From contig OZ316894.1 in NCBI GenBank assembly GCA_973895155.1, positions 21,018,001 to 21,082,000 on the forward strand: 64,000 nt of DNA, in the 5' to 3' direction. This document shows positions 1-13,297 of the stretch, one piece after another. The notes beneath the pieces are model-generated. The model worked only from the letters and a program-made list of their open reading frames with translations, was not told the DNA's origin and did not search any database. Position 1 is the stretch's first letter, and each line of letters begins with the position of its first letter. A program made the translations under genes and the position numbers. The stretch comes from Marsupella aquatica (Eukaryota; Marchantiophyta).

Positions 1-3000
1 AGCAGCAATAGCAGAAGGTGGAAGTGGGTGACGACCAAACAACAAGAAGTAGGGAGAAAAGTTAGACAATGATGCATGTCTAGACATCCTATACCCCATG
101 GCAATGTAGGGTAAGGCCAGGTCCCAATCCTCCTTGTTTTTGGTGAGGCAAATCTTCCGGAGACCCTTCTTGCATGTCTGAACGATGCGCTCTGCCAAGC
201 CATCTGCCTGTGGGTGATCTCGTGATGTCCGGCGATGATCAATGAGGGCCTGATCAAGCAGCTCCTGGAACTCTCCTCTAAACTCTGAGCCCTGGTCAGT
301 GAGACATTCTGCACAAGCTCCAAAGCGGCTGAGAACTTGTTGCAGGAATGCCTGGCTGGTGCTACGGGAGGTCTTATCTGGCAATGCCACAAGTTCTATC
401 CACTTGGAGAAATGCTCTATCATGATCATGATGTAGAGATTACCCCGAGATGTGAGGGGTAATTCTCCAGCCAAATCACATGACCAACAATAAAACATGC
501 CCTGAATAGGGAGTGGATGAAGTGTGGGTTGCCAAGATGTGAAAGAAGTCCTTACCCTATCACATTGCTCACACCGGGCAATAACATCTCGAACCTGGCC
601 ATGCATGCCTCTCCAATGATAATGAGAGACCAAGAGGCTGTAAGTCCTCTTAACGCCAAAATGACCAAGCTCAGAATGTACCTTACGGATAAGGCCAACC
701 CTCTCATGAATGGGTGGAACCACCACTTCCCTATCTGGCAAGCAGCGCACAAGATGATCTCCCTTCCACAAGTAGCGCTTGGATCTTTGCTGAATTCGGT
801 CTCTCTGGGCAGCAGTAACATGGGTGGGGTACTCTCCATGCTGCAGAAATCTCAGAGTGTCGTTGTCCTCCCATATGTCCACCACAGGTTGGTCAACAAC
901 GTAGCATGGCAGCAAAGCAAGATAGGTAGATGCATGAAATGTAGGCAGGATGGAAACCTGGTCAAAATCCTGCCGTGCATCTGAGGAATCATCAAAGGCA
1001 ATCAAAGGGCTGCGGGACATAGTGTCAGCATTTTGATGTGTCACACCAGGCCTATGAATTACCTCAAAATCATACTCCTGGAGTATGAGCGCCCAACGAG
1101 CAAGCTTGCCAATAAGCTTGTCGTTGGTCATCAACCACTTCAAGGGCTGGTGGTCGGTGTAGAGGACAAACCTGGTCCCATAGAGGTAGGGCCTGTAATG
1201 TATGACAGCCCACACAATAGCAAGGCATTCACCCTCATAAGAAGAATAATGACTCTCTGCCTGATTGTTGCTCCTGGATGCATAGGCAATGACATACTCT
1301 TTACCTTCCTCATCATGCTGGCCCAGAATGGCACCAATCCCAAGGGCACTCCAATCTATGTGTAACACAAAGACCTTGCTGAAATCAGGTCTTCTCAGCA
1401 TAGGGTATTCTGAGAGCTTCTCCTTCAAAGTGGCAAATGCTGCCTCAGCATCTGTACTCCATGTCCAAGTCACATTCTTTTTCAACAAAGCATACAATGG
1501 GTGTGCAATGGTACTGAAATCTTTGATGTAGATCCGGTAGTAATTGCACAACCCAATAAAACACCTCAAAGTGTGAACATCGGTAGGAGTGGGCATTTCC
1601 AAGATGGATACCACCTTGGCCCAGTGAGCCATGGTTCCATTTGGAAGAATGCGATGCCCAAGATATACTACTGATCTGACAGCAAATTCACACTTCTTGG
1701 GGTGTATCTTTAGGTTCACCTTCTTAAGCCTCATGGATAGCTCCTCAAGGTCAAGTAGATGCTGGTCAAATCATTTGCTGTGGACCAACACATCATCAAT
1801 GTAGCATTTCAGAAACTCAGCACCTTGAAGAACCTGGGCCATGACTCTTTGAAAGAATATGGGCGCATTCTTCAAGCCAAATGGCATCACCAACCACTCC
1901 CATAGTTGGTTACTACCATGGAAAGCTATTTTCTTGCGGTCCTTTGCAAGCAGCAAAATCTGGTTAAAGCCTTGCCTTAGATCCACAAGAGTGAAGATGT
2001 CTGAGTCTCCAATGCTGTCAAATAGCTCCTCTGGCCATGGCATGGGGTACCTGTCCTGGGGTGTGACCAGGTTTAGTGGCCTATAGTCCCCACACATGCG
2101 CTTCTCTGTCCACAATCCACTGGAATCCTTCTTTGCTGGCATCACTGTAGCTGCTGCAAAATCTGATGTAGATGGCTGAATAAGACCAGCTTCATATAAC
2201 TCTTGGCACCTCTCATCCACCAGCTGCCACTCATGCTTACTCAAACGGTGTCTTCGCCTGAAGATAGGTGTTTCATCAGCCAACTCAATGGAGAGCTGCA
2301 TAGTCTTGCACTTACCCAAGTCCTTCATAGAGAAAGCAAACACATTCTCATGCTTGAGGAGCAAATTCAGCAGCTGGTCCTTCTGTCTTTTACTCAGGTG
2401 GTTGCCCATGATGAATGTGTAGTTGGCAACACTAGGAATAGGACCTGATGTACTCGTACTTGAAGAGCCAGAAGTGCTAGCCTCTCCACTTTCCAAGCTG
2501 CTAGCATGCTGCTGATAAGGTGATGAGGCCTCTCCAAGGCCTGTTGTACCTACTGATCTGGGTTGGTCCACACCATGAAACTCAGAAATAATATCAGCCA
2601 CATTACAAGGGACCTCCTCCCCCCCAACACTTGGACTGAAGTAGTGAGTGTTGAATAGAGGTAAGTGCACCTGGTCGGGATGCCATGTAGCAGCACCATG
2701 GAGTGGTAGAGCTGGAACTCCAGATGCTGGATGAATGTACATCTGAAAAAGGATGCAAGTGACCAGAAGCCAAGTGAGAGCATTAAGATCCATTACCCTG
2801 CCAAGTAAAGCATTCCTGGCCAGCCTGGTGATCTGGGTGTGACCTGTAGTACCGGATTGGAAGCCCATAGCCCGTTCTCTCTCCTCAGGACTAGGTTCAT
2901 CCCAAGTACCGGTAGAATGTCGATAAACCAAGCCAGGACCATCACCCTGAAAGGCATGTGCACCTAGAAAGGATACAAATGTAGGCCAAGCAGCATGGGG

Positions 3001-3156
3001 CTGTCCAATGGTATTGGCTGGATACCAAGGTGCTGGCTCTTGCCGTGTAATTGGTTGGCAAGAACTGTCAGGATCCAAAATCTGGTCCACTGTGAGGTTA
3101 GTGTCCCTGAATGTGTGGTGAAGAGCTAAGAACTGTGTCCAGGTTGTTGCAAACAC
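1..3156 (-). pseudogene. Ty3/gypsy retrotransposon pol (reverse transcriptase, RNase H, integrase), truncated by window edge
   Basis: Read on the minus strand, the frame gives in order: an uncharacterised N-terminal part containing an EPSPEERERAMGF word; a reverse transcriptase with YIDDVLV near 1790; an RNase H with the acidic positions DWSA, YEGE and YTDH (about 1340-1150); an H-H-C-C zinc module (about 680-560); and an integrase core with CDLAGE, TDQGSEF and GLAERIVQT (about 490-140). One in-frame TGA at about 1768-1770, just after YIDDVLVHSK, separates RT from RNase H. A CGA-to-TGA change would explain it. No gag or LTR was recognised upstream of 3156, and the 3' end lies outside the window. 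The N-terminal frame opens on a GTG, not ATG, so the true start is unknown. It is a dead or nearly dead copy that once made the reverse-transcription and integration enzymes. Family assignment is firm. Confidence 0.93.
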
Positions 3157-3446
3157 ACAAGGTCAGAAATCTTTTTAACAAGCACCTGCTGTTCTTAGTA
3201 TCAATATAGTACATATAGTGCACTGTGGGTCATAATGCCCTGAAAAACAAGGAGTTGAGGTCAAGTCTTGAGGGGCTGTTATTGCCTAGAATGCTCTGGT
3301 AAAAGGGCATTGATACACTGTCTTGAAGAACCCTAAGAGTACACTGACACACTGCTTTTTCATTTTTGAAAGAGGGGAATCCCCCTTAATCCAAAAGTGA
3401 TGCTCACATGTGTGTGTGAACAATGCAACCCCCAGAAACTATGACA

Positions 3447-3482
3447 CCTTTACACTTTCATTCACCTTTACACTTTCATTCA
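3447..3482. repeat. 18-bp unit tandemly duplicated
   Basis: The unit CCTTTACACTTTCATTCA occurs twice head to tail (3447-3464 and 3465-3482). No function is apparent. Confidence 0.85.
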
Positions 3483-5731
3483 TTGACACCCTTCCAACTT
3501 CCAAAAATAAAATCAAGGGCAAAGTTTGGCCTTCAATATCTTCCTTCACATCTGGAAGAATTGGCAATCTTGGGCTCATTCTAAATGCCTGAAAATATCT
3601 TTCCAACCAGTCTAATATCTATAGTTTTCGAGAATAATTGAGACTTATGAATATTAAGAATCAGATCACTCCATGTCCTCCTTTACAGCTCCAAGTCTGC
3701 TAACTTCTACATTTAGTACCTGCATGAATATCCAATGGAATCTTCTTTCCTTGGGAGTTGGGAAACTCTAATTTAGTCAAATTCCATTGAGAATTGAGAG
3801 ACTTACAGATTTCAAAAGTTAGTCTTGCTTTAGGCCACATTTCATTCATCTGTGTAATCTGTACTACCTGAGCAGAAAGAGGGTTTTACTGCAGCCCATC
3901 TCAGTAACAACATGGAGGTCCATCCAGGCTTCAACTTTCCCTAAATACACACCACTTCTTGACTAGATTGGGTGAATTTCCTCTGCTGATTTTGCCTGAG
4001 ATCTCTGGACTAATACAGGCAAGCATTTGGCTCTCCTCCTGCTTTAGAGTTAGAAAAGTCAGCTTCCGTAAAGGTGTTGCTAAAGTGATATTCCAGAGAT
4101 CCTTCTCAGAAAATTTGGCTAGTCTACGCAACATTAATTTAGATGGCAAGATGCATTGAATTTGGTCAGGAGTATTATACGTGCATGAATGAACCTATGT
4201 TTGTGACCAGGTAAACTTAAAGTTACCAGGAGCTCAAACCTAAATCCATCATAGTGATCATTTTAGTTTGGTCCTTGCCTTCATTTGTAAAACTAGGCCA
4301 CCACTTTATGCACGACAGCCAACCCATAATGAGAACTCAGAGGAGTGGTCCCATGAGGTATGTTGTTTTTGCCCTCAATTCTATACTTCTTGCCCCTTAT
4401 TCTCCAACCATTCCCTGATCTTTGGAATTCTTGGCGGTTGAGAAGTTGGTCTTTGAGGGTGCCTAGCAGGTGGTGCTGTATATATAGCATCAATTTAATT
4501 TGGGGGTTCCTTCAATATCTTGTCTAGCTAGAATCATACTGGCACATCTTAGAGACTTTGAGGGTTACCATTGGAGGCTATTCAAGGCTAATGTGATGTA
4601 AACTGATATTCTGTTCCGGACGTGGGTGCAGGGGAGAGGTAAAAATGCTTAAACCTAGGCGCACCATTGCCTTTTCGTAACAAAACAAGACAATACAAAA
4701 GCTATAGTTTGCATTTTGGGAGTTGAGGGATGTGAATTTTTCTAGTGGAGCTTCTTTTTTAAAATTATTTTTTTGGAAATTTTTCTAGTGGAGTTTTAAT
4801 GTCATGTGGTAACATATGACCCAAAAGATGGGGAATCAATCTTACCATCAGCGAGAGCACACTTTTTTGTGGTTAAAATTTGCTAAGACTCCACCTCTCT
4901 GAAAGTCTTTACCACTTCTGGCAAAAATTTACTCTGTTCTTTTGCTCCCATTAGCCAGTTTTCCTACCTACTCACATGGAGAATCTACTCCTATCTAGGG
5001 AGATCTGACACTACAAAATTAATCTAGGAAATTGTGGAAGGAATATTCCTGGCACCTCTCCTTTGACATTCCCCACCCTCGCCAAAAAGAAAAAAACCTT
5101 TAAAATGAAGCTGGTGAGGAGACCAAAGGGGTAACCTTACCAGCACCAGCAGTCAAGACAAGTAACCCTCCTCAATCCTGGCGGTGGTTATTAGAGCCAC
5201 AGTCGGTGTAGTTGGGGACGGTGCCAGCGCTGGAGACCCCAAATGCTTCCTAACCAGACTTGACTGACCAAACCGTCACTAAACCAAACATCAACGGCTC
5301 GGTCGTAATCGGTGCCCACCATAATAAATTCACCTACTTGTCACTCCTAAAATCGACTGGATAAGCATAAAGTGAAATGAGAAATGGAAAATTAGAAATA
5401 CTTTCCCCTGGACGCATTCCAATGCATAGATCGAGGCCGTTCGATGTGGGCCCGGATCACGACAGACGCCAGGGGTCGTCGATACTGGGCACATCTAACC
5501 AAAGTGGCCCCAGAGCTTCAAGGGGCTGTGCATCTGGTCGGGTTTCCGCCTCGCGGGGGACAATGGATTGGGCCCACTGTCTCTCTGCCTTCAGAAAGAT
5601 GGCCCCTCTTATCTTTCAGCATTTTCGGACGTTGAAGCCGGACTGGGCTACGGTGGTACAGTAATCTCCAGGTCCGCGCTCCCGAACGTTGGGACTTGGG
5701 AGAGTCTGTAGTACACTACTGTGCCACTACT

Positions 5732-5747
5732 ACTGTACCGGTACAGT
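5732..5747. repeat. perfect 16-bp palindrome
   Basis: ACTGTACCGGTACAGT is its own reverse complement. It sits inside a run of short GTAC/AGTAC words (5707-5760). It could bind a dimeric factor or be chance in a repetitive sequence. Confidence 0.6.
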
Positions 5748-7697
5748 GCAGTACCTGGTGTACTGGTTTTTTGTTCCCAGTGTTTATTTATTGTTATCGA
5801 CCGACGGGGTCTGTCGGGAGGGTTTGCCGGGAAAATCGTCTATTATTGATTTGCCGGGCATCGTTTGGAGGCGCTCACCAAACACCCCGCCGTCCGGGAG
5901 TTTAGAGAGCTACCGTAGTTTGGTGCCCGTGCGTCCTGGTTAGTGAAGAGCATGATGACCAGCGTTTTTCTTTAACGTTTTTATTTTTTCGCCAGTGTGG
6001 CGAATGTCTTACTCCGTGTTACTTCTGAATTAATCTTGACCATTATATCTTCGTATAGTTTAGGGATGACCGTCAGATTCTGGTGAATGGGGTGTGGGAA
6101 ACTCACTACTGTGATACAAACAATCTAGGGATGTTTTGCCAAAAGTGGCAAAAACCTTTCTGGGAGGTGGAATCTGGCAATATTTTGCATCTAAAAAATA
6201 CCCTCCTGATGACCCTCCCCACCCATCGGGACAGAAAAAGCTCAAGTGGTCTCTGAACTAGTTGTACCATAGATGTCCAATAAGAACTGCTAAGGCTGAT
6301 TCATAGTAGGCTATCCATCTTGGTGGGCTATGTCACACTAAGATGTGGAGTGGAGGATTGCTGGATTTAGTTAAAAATCAACTGTATGGTGGCAGAATGC
6401 GCATACTGGCCCGGTTTGCAGCATACAATGTACTACAATGATTTTCTGTGTAATCCAGATGTCTTGCAAAGGATTGATCTGTGGCATTGAGTGTGTCTTG
6501 TGATGGATTCATCCGGGCCATCCATAGTGTTTTCCAAGGGTGGGCACTCCAGGGTTTTTATTTTTGCAGGGCTTGGGGGAAATTGAAAACTGGTTTCCCC
6601 AACACTAAACTTATACCTAAGTTGGGTGTTTGCACTAAACTCATCCCTGGCTGGGCTTTTCGTGCAATGGATGTATTTGTCAGCTGGTTCATAGTTTTGA
6701 ATAGGGGGTCTCAAAATAATCTTTTACAATCTATACCACATGTGTATAAAGTATGACTGAATATTTTCCTTCGGTCACCCCCATAAGCGTCTTATACAGA
6801 CACAACTTTGAGACAATTTGCATGAGGCAATAGATAATAATTTACGGGACTGTTGCTGCAACGAGAACAAGAGAATAGATGGAGTATCTAAAGGTACATT
6901 GCCACCCCCAAATGTAAAATTCAGAAATTAAATAAATTAAATAAAATCAAAAGTTTATATAAATTTTTAAAATGGGTAGTATGAAGAGCGTAGAACATAT
7001 TGGTCATGATCCTTTGGTCCAGAATTTTCTGAACCAGTAAATTTGTGTCCAGAAATTTTGGAAATTAGTGACTCCAACCCAAAACTAAATTACGACCCCG
7101 CAAAGGCCACAGCCCATACGTCGGTTCAGGACCATTCCCGTACCTCCATCAATTCTCTGTCGGCCAGCCCGTGACACCCCCTCCGCCAAAGCAGGAGACG
7201 GTGACATGATAACCACACTCTCTGAATTGCAGGTGTAAAGGCAGTATGACTGGGCCGTATAATGAACAAGGGGAGCGTAAACGGTAAAGTCATCACTGTA
7301 AGTCTGTAAATGACATGCCGGTGACAATGCCCGTGAACAAGACGAAAGGTGGCGGTGACATGGTAATCACATTTGGTTCTCATTGTAAAGTATGTCGTTA
7401 TTGTTACGGTGGACTCTGTATTACGGGGCAGCAACTCGCAACCGGTACACTGACAGCGTAAATGGGATGCCGGTGGCCTCTGTACCCGTCCCTCCGCCCC
7501 GCAAGCCGGCGAAAGGGCGAAAGGCCGAAGTCCACCCCATTCAAAATACAAAACGGGGGAGTCAGATGGCACATGTTACCGTTAACGCTCCGGTCCCTTC
7601 GATCGACCGACGGAGCTCTCCGTTCTCTTTCTCTCCCCCTCTCGTTTTCTTTCCGGGCCGAGGATTTCTTTTACTCGACCGAAAGCTTTGCACACGG

Positions 7698-7722
7698 AGA
7701 GAGAGAGAGCGAGAGAGAGAGA
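7698..7722 (+). repeat. GA microsatellite in the TPR gene leader
   Basis: An (AG)n run interrupted once by C lies about 950 bp before the proposed start codon of the TPR gene. CT-rich sequence lies just upstream (7620-7660). Pyrimidine/GA tracts like this are common near plant transcription start regions, so the leader probably begins around 7.6-7.8 kb. That would make a long 5' leader containing several short upstream ATGs (for example 8228 and 8336). Confidence 0.6.
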
Positions 7723-8667
7723 ATTGTGTGGAATGAATGATTGCAAGAATGATGAGTGTGATCGAGTGAGGTGGGGTGGTGGTGTCTTTGGCAGCAGCAG
7801 CAGAGCAGCTCGCAACGATTCTATTGCCTGGCCTGGCCTCCCTCAACGACCAAAATCCGCCTCCCAACGGATAGTCGACTCACCCGTCGCTCGGTTCCCC
7901 AATTCTCTGATCCGACCACGCTCTCTGTGGCCTCTCCATGCCTCGATCCAAGCACCTGCCACTGCCTTGAAGAGCAGGTGCCCCAATGCGCCGATCTTTA
8001 GATTCACGATCCTCCCTCTTCTTCTCTCTATCTCCATCTCAATATCTCAACTAGCAGCAGCTTGACTGACTTGTGACTGACTTGGCGACTTCATCATCTG
8101 CTTACTTGTGGTTCTGTTTGGAAGATTGTAGAGCGGATTCTCATCTTGTGACTCGAATCCCGAGCTTTCCTGAGATTGCTTCCGTTTATAGTGGCTGAAG
8201 AACATTGTAACGGAGGTTAGTTGATGGTTGGTTTTCTTGCTCCGTTATTCTGGTCTCCATTGCGGTTTCCTTCACGGCATTTCGTCGGTCTTCTTCATAT
8301 GCAGACCTTGCTGCTATCTCTTGAGCGAAGTAATTATGGGAAACCGAGCGGACGGGCCCGCATTTTGCACAGTAATCTTTCCTGTTAGTAGTGAGCTCGG
8401 ATACTTGTAGGCCAGAGGGAGAGGGGGAACGCAGTAAGATTTATTGCGTCTGCGGAGAGTGGTGGATGGTGTATACTGCGGACGAGAGTTACGAAGGATT
8501 TGGAGCTCAATAGCGTCTTCTTGGGAAGGTTACGGAGAGTATTTTGCACTTCACACCTGTGGCGCAATTTTTTTCGGTACTCTCGATTCGGTTTCGTCGG
8601 AGTGAACAAAGCCAATTCTGGGGGGATTGCTGAGAATACAAAGAATTCCCAGAACGGGAGGGACAAG

Positions 8668-11600
8668 ATGTGGGGTGGGGAGAGCTTTCTGCGTGCGCCG
8701 GGAGGAGGGCACCTTGGATCGAAGTCTGCACCGTGTTCACCCGTGAAGCCTTTCCTGAAGCGGGCTCCTGCGCAACCGGATTCGTTCCATGTGATTCACA
8801 AGGTGCCGTTGGGCGACTCACCGTATGTGAAGGCCAAGCATGTGCAGGTACTCATTTACTTTTCTCCCAGTCGTAGAGGACAGTTTGTTGTGGTAGCATT
8901 GTCACGTACTTCTGCCCATCCTAAACACTCGGGGAATCTTCAAAGAAGTAAATTTTAAATCTATCTCGTGGGAACCTGAATTCGTGTAGGTTGAGAATAG
9001 TAATTAATCACCGAATGCACCAGTTACAGTCTGTTCGTTCGGAACATATTTTTGATAGTAATTTAGACAAATCTGTTCTACACTAGTCCATATATAAATC
9101 GTCCCTTCAACTCGAGGTTCGTACTCACATACGCACGTTTGCCTAAAACATTTGCTTTAAAATGCTTGCCATTTCTTAGGTTTTTCTGTGGACAGATAAT
9201 GATGAATCTACTACGTCAAATAATTTTCCAGGGATAATTCTGACAGGATGCCTTAACTCAAGCAGCTTTAGCACTCGTTAGAGCACTCAGGAGCGCTGAC
9301 TTTCATCTGGTCATGTTGTCTTACAGCTAGTGGATAAGGATCCAGATGCAGCTATAGCTCTGTTTTGGGCTGCTATCAACGCAGGCGATAGAGTAGACAG
9401 CGCGTTAAAGGACATGGCCATAGTCATGAAACAGCAAAACCGGCCCGAGGAGGCTATTGAAGCTATAAAGTCACTGCGGTTTCGCTGCTCCGATGCTGCT
9501 CAAGAGTCTCTTGACAACGTTCTGCTCGATTTATACAAGGTATGGATGAGGAATTTGCCTCGCATAATTGAAAGGCATAGCTGTCTAGACCGTAGAATTT
9601 CATCAAAATATGAGATGAATTCCACTTGGTGGGGAGAGGGATTGACGTGGTCTCGCTCGGTTCTGTAGAGATGCGGAAGACTGGATGATCAAATTTCGCT
9701 GCTCAAGCACAAGCTCCATCTCATCCACCAGGGCATGGCCTTCAATGGGAAGCGTACCAAGACTGCACGCTCTCAGGGGAAAAAATTCCAAGTCTCAATC
9801 GAACAGGAGGCCACACGCTTGCTCGTAAGATTCCCAGCCAACCGCTTTCTTCTGCCTGGCTAGTTCGAATGTCAATGAATTTATGCACTTGTAGGCTGAA
9901 GCTCATCGTGATGTCAATTCTCCATTAGGAAAATTGATATGGAGTTGGAATTGCAATTGATAGTGGTTAAACTTAAATAACGGTAGTGCCCGTGAATTAA
10001 CATACAGCAAAATAATGTATCTAAAATAATTCAGTTTCAATTTCTAGGAGGTTGCTGACGTAATCTGTTGATGTATGCAGGGAAACCTAGGATGGGCCTA
10101 TATGCAACAGAGCAATTTCCTAGCAGCAGAGGCTGTGTATCGGAAGGCGCTTTCAATTGGTCCTGACAATAACAAAGTTTGCAACCTCGGAATATGCCTC
10201 ATGAAGCAAGGCAGACTGGAGGAAGCCAAGACTATGCTTCAGAGCGTGGTACCAGCCTGTCCGGACACACGCTGGGGCTCTGATTCGCATCTCAAGTCCT
10301 ACGAGCGTGCCCAGGAAATGCTGGTAGAGCTGGAAGCCTCGATGGTTCGCTCTAGTTCCGTGCCTAGTGCTTCGAGCAATCTCTTTCAATCCGCCCTTTG
10401 GCAGCCCCAGCAATCATCTGCTGTTACCCATCACAGCCAGAGGCCAGGAGCAGCAGATGTCAAGGCCGATGATCTGCTTGCTGATTTTGCCTTGCCATTC
10501 TCTGGAGCTCTGTCAGCGACTGCCGGATTTGGCCCCACTGCACCACCACCCTCCAACAGACCAGTTCAAAAGAAAATGGCTACACTCGTCGGTCAACAGC
10601 CGCAGCAATCACTGCATCAACGAACGCATTCGCATGATCTGGAAGGTAATCACAACCAATTTATGGGCTATCAGAGCTCCAGCTTCAACACTGCAGGCTG
10701 GGATGACCATGAGCCCGGTTACACCTCACCTGATGAAAACGTGGACACGAACCTCCAGGGAGCTGGCCACAACGAGAACCAGGGGCTTGCCGGGTCGTCC
10801 CATTTTCAGCAGCAGATGCACTGGCCTGGTGAAACATTACGGAACAAGCAGGAATCGTTCTCTGCAGCTCTGTTGGGATCCAACAACGAGAAACAGCCAC
10901 TTGCTGACAGAAAGTTGGAGCGGAGCCTCACATTCGGTGGAACTCTCCTGAGGAGCAGCAATGCTTACAACACCGACGTGGGCAGCTACGCGTACCCGCA
11001 GACGCAGAGGGAGACCCACCACCAGCGGAGTGCCAGTTTTGCCAGTGAGAACTTCTCTGGAAAAATTGCTGGATCCCCAGTGAAGGTCACTAGCATGAGA
11101 GACAGACTTGACATGGCTCCGTTAACTCAGGAGCGGCCCACTTCAGTGAAGATGTACAAAGAATCCGACGCTGAGAACGTGCCTTTCAAACAGATCACTA
11201 GTGGATGGGGCAAGACGGCCGGGGCTCCTTTGAAGAGCCCGCTCGGGAACTCAGAGCTGAGCTTCTTCTCCAGATGGGGCTACAACGACAACAACAGCAA
11301 TCGTCCAGCTGTGAGACGGTCACTCTCTCTGGAATCTTTCGACACTCAACTGGAGCAAATCGCCCTGGAGAACGAAGAGGCTGGTGAAGTGGCCCTCCCC
11401 TTGCAGCCAAAGCGCCCCCGGAACCAGAATCCTGTCAAGGAAAGCAGCAACATGTGGAATTCATTGGGATTCACCCTTTCTCCAAGCGAGCTCGGACAGT
11501 ATCCCAACACCGACGATATGAAGCATTTACACAACATGGTTAGCTATGTTGTGTCCGAGAATTCAGCCCCACAAGCTCAGTCAGAACATGTACATAGTCA

Positions 11601-11754
11601 AGCTCTGACTGAGAGACACCAGCAGTCAGCTGGAGAGTCGGAGGCAGCTGCTTCTGCGTTAGTTGGTGATGCTGAGACTATCAAGCGTCAGCGCAGGCTC
11701 CGGGTGTTCCAGGAAATCACACTCTTCCCAGGAAGTCCCCAGCATGTTGCCTGA
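8668..11754 (+). CDS. TDM1/POLLENLESS3/SDI-like TPR protein
   Basis: Four exons: 8668-8847, 9327-9539, 9669-9824 and 10081-11754. All junctions are GT-AG and phase 0, giving 740 codons. The N-terminus (HVIHKVPLGDSPYVKAKHVQ) followed by LVDKDPDAAIALFWAAIN is the family signature of Arabidopsis TDM1/MS5 and SDI1/SDI2. TPR helices fill about residues 60-270 (for example LGWAYMQQSNFLAAEAVYRK in exon 4). The rest is a long, Ser/Gln/Asn-rich, probably disordered tail of about 460 residues. I chose ATG 8668 because family similarity begins soon after it; an in-frame ATG at 8500 would add 56 residues without family features. An S-P-V-K (residues 24-27) matches the CDK consensus, and another SPVK lies in the tail. 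Arabidopsis TDM1 ends meiosis under CDK control and SDI proteins act in sulfur starvation. Which role applies here is unknown. The gene appears intact. Confidence 0.93.
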
Positions 11755-12442
11755 ATGAATGATCCAACAAAATTTTGAGGGACTTCTCTAAGAATCATTT
11801 TTTGTGATGAAAACTTCGACAGTAAGGAAAATTTAGATATGGTTGGCTAGCTGGTTAGTCACAGATATAGAGAGTAGCACTAACTCTAGCAGTGGAGGCT
11901 TGAAAAGATGTCTCCGTAGAATCTAACATGCTAGATCTAGCTGGGCGCTAGATCTCTAAATTAGACTCTCTTGAGCCCTCCATTCTGGGCTCACGTTAGG
12001 ACATTCAGGAAAGAAATGTACAGTCGCAGCAATCGTCACCAAGTAGTAAGACAACGGAGTCTCTATCATTGCTGGCGATTGCAAGCTTCTGTTGGCCATC
12101 GAGGCGACCTTCTCGGTCGTGGGCCACTCAAGGCAGGTAAAATTCCGAACGAGAAGTGAAGGGATCGATCAATTAGTTAGACAGACCTTACCGTAGTTAG
12201 GGCGGCGTTTTGAGACTCTATTAGATTAGAGTTGTAAACATTGCGAACGGCGGCTGGCTGTTGCTCTGTCCGTTTTTGGAAACTCTAGAGGGATTATTAG
12301 GAGTAGACCCATGGCCGGTGCCACCAACCGGAATTGATTTATGGCTTCTATAAATTGTTGTTTCTGAAATCGGATAAATCCAAAACTGTTCTCTTCGAAA
12401 TCGATTTCAGTTCCTCTTCCTGACCAAGACGTCAATTGGGCA

Positions 12443-12622
12443 GGGTTGCATATCTCTCGCTCCTGATTCAACCGGATGACTGCAGTGCGAGGCTCTGGAT
12501 TGTATCGACGTTCTCCGGCTTCATTCGAGTAAGGGTTGCATATCTCTCGCTCCTGATTCAACCGGATGACTGCAGTGCGAGGCTCTGGATTGTATCGACG
12601 TTCTCCGGCTTCATTCGAGTAA
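12443..12622. repeat. perfect 90-bp tandem duplication
   Basis: Positions 12443-12532 and 12533-12622 are identical as read. A shorter diverged third piece (about 12689-12748) shares the words TGATTCAACCGGA, GTTCTC and CGGCTTCATTCGAG. Identity of the two full copies implies a recent duplication or an assembly artefact. Confidence 0.93.
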
Positions 12623-13198
12623 AATTAATGTATCGCTTTTTTCCTAAAACTCTCTATCATGAAGGAGCCATTGGGGAGTCCATGATACTGATTCAACCGG
12701 ACGTTCTCGGCTTCATTCGAGACCGAATGTATGTATCGACGTTTCCTTAACTTGCTACCATGAATCGCACGCTCGGCAAATGTATGTATCGGCGCTTCCT
12801 TAACTCGCAAGCTCGACATGACCGTATCTAGAATCCATCCACGCGATTATGACCCTTCTCCTGAGGTATGCAACCTCTCGAAGTGTACCACAGTAACAAC
12901 AAACATATGAAGTTAAAAATGCAATTGGAAGGTTGGAATGGAAAAGGAGTCACCGACTTTGATTGTTTGCACTGCCACTGCACCAACCTCTGGCGACTTC
13001 TACCGCTCAAGCAGTAGAGCGGGCGAGCGAGTACTAAAAGCTCAAGGCATCCACGCAGCTTTGAATCATCCAGACCACCCAGAGTCAATCCATGTTCGAT
13101 ATGGTAGGTTACGGCGGATTGTACGGCAATCATGGAAATGATTAGGAGACCCTGTGATTGTAGATTTAGTGTTTGGGGAACTCTCAAACTAACGCTCT

Positions 13199-13297
13199 GT
13201 CCCTACTGTAAGAAAGTTCACCGGTCTGCAGGCAATTGATTGACACTCAGTCCCTACTGTAAGAAAGTTCAGTGGTCTGCAAGCAATTGATTAACCC
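13199..13297. repeat. 51-bp imperfect tandem duplication
   Basis: Both copies begin GTCCCTACTGTAAGAAAGTT and end near CAATTGATT, starting at 13199 and 13250, with a few transitions between them. A separate pair of words, TGGAAATCTTTGAATTACG, recurs at about 13689 and 13760. Confidence 0.88.

Larger units (their letters stand above)
3157..7600. other. gene-free stretch
   Basis: No ORF here has recognisable domains, codon structure or splice context. It contains an 18-bp tandem duplication (3447-3482), a GC-rich zone with overlapping short ORFs at 5377-5943 that look accidental, a perfect 16-bp palindrome at 5732-5747, and a GGGGTCTCAAA word near 6705 that resembles the Harbinger end seen at 15942. 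Some of it may be promoter for the TPR gene starting at 8668. Confidence 0.6.

Noticed and set aside
5377-5943. Overlapping plus ORFs in a GC-rich zone
   Set aside because: No start or splice context and no domain; GC-rich sequence has few chance stops.
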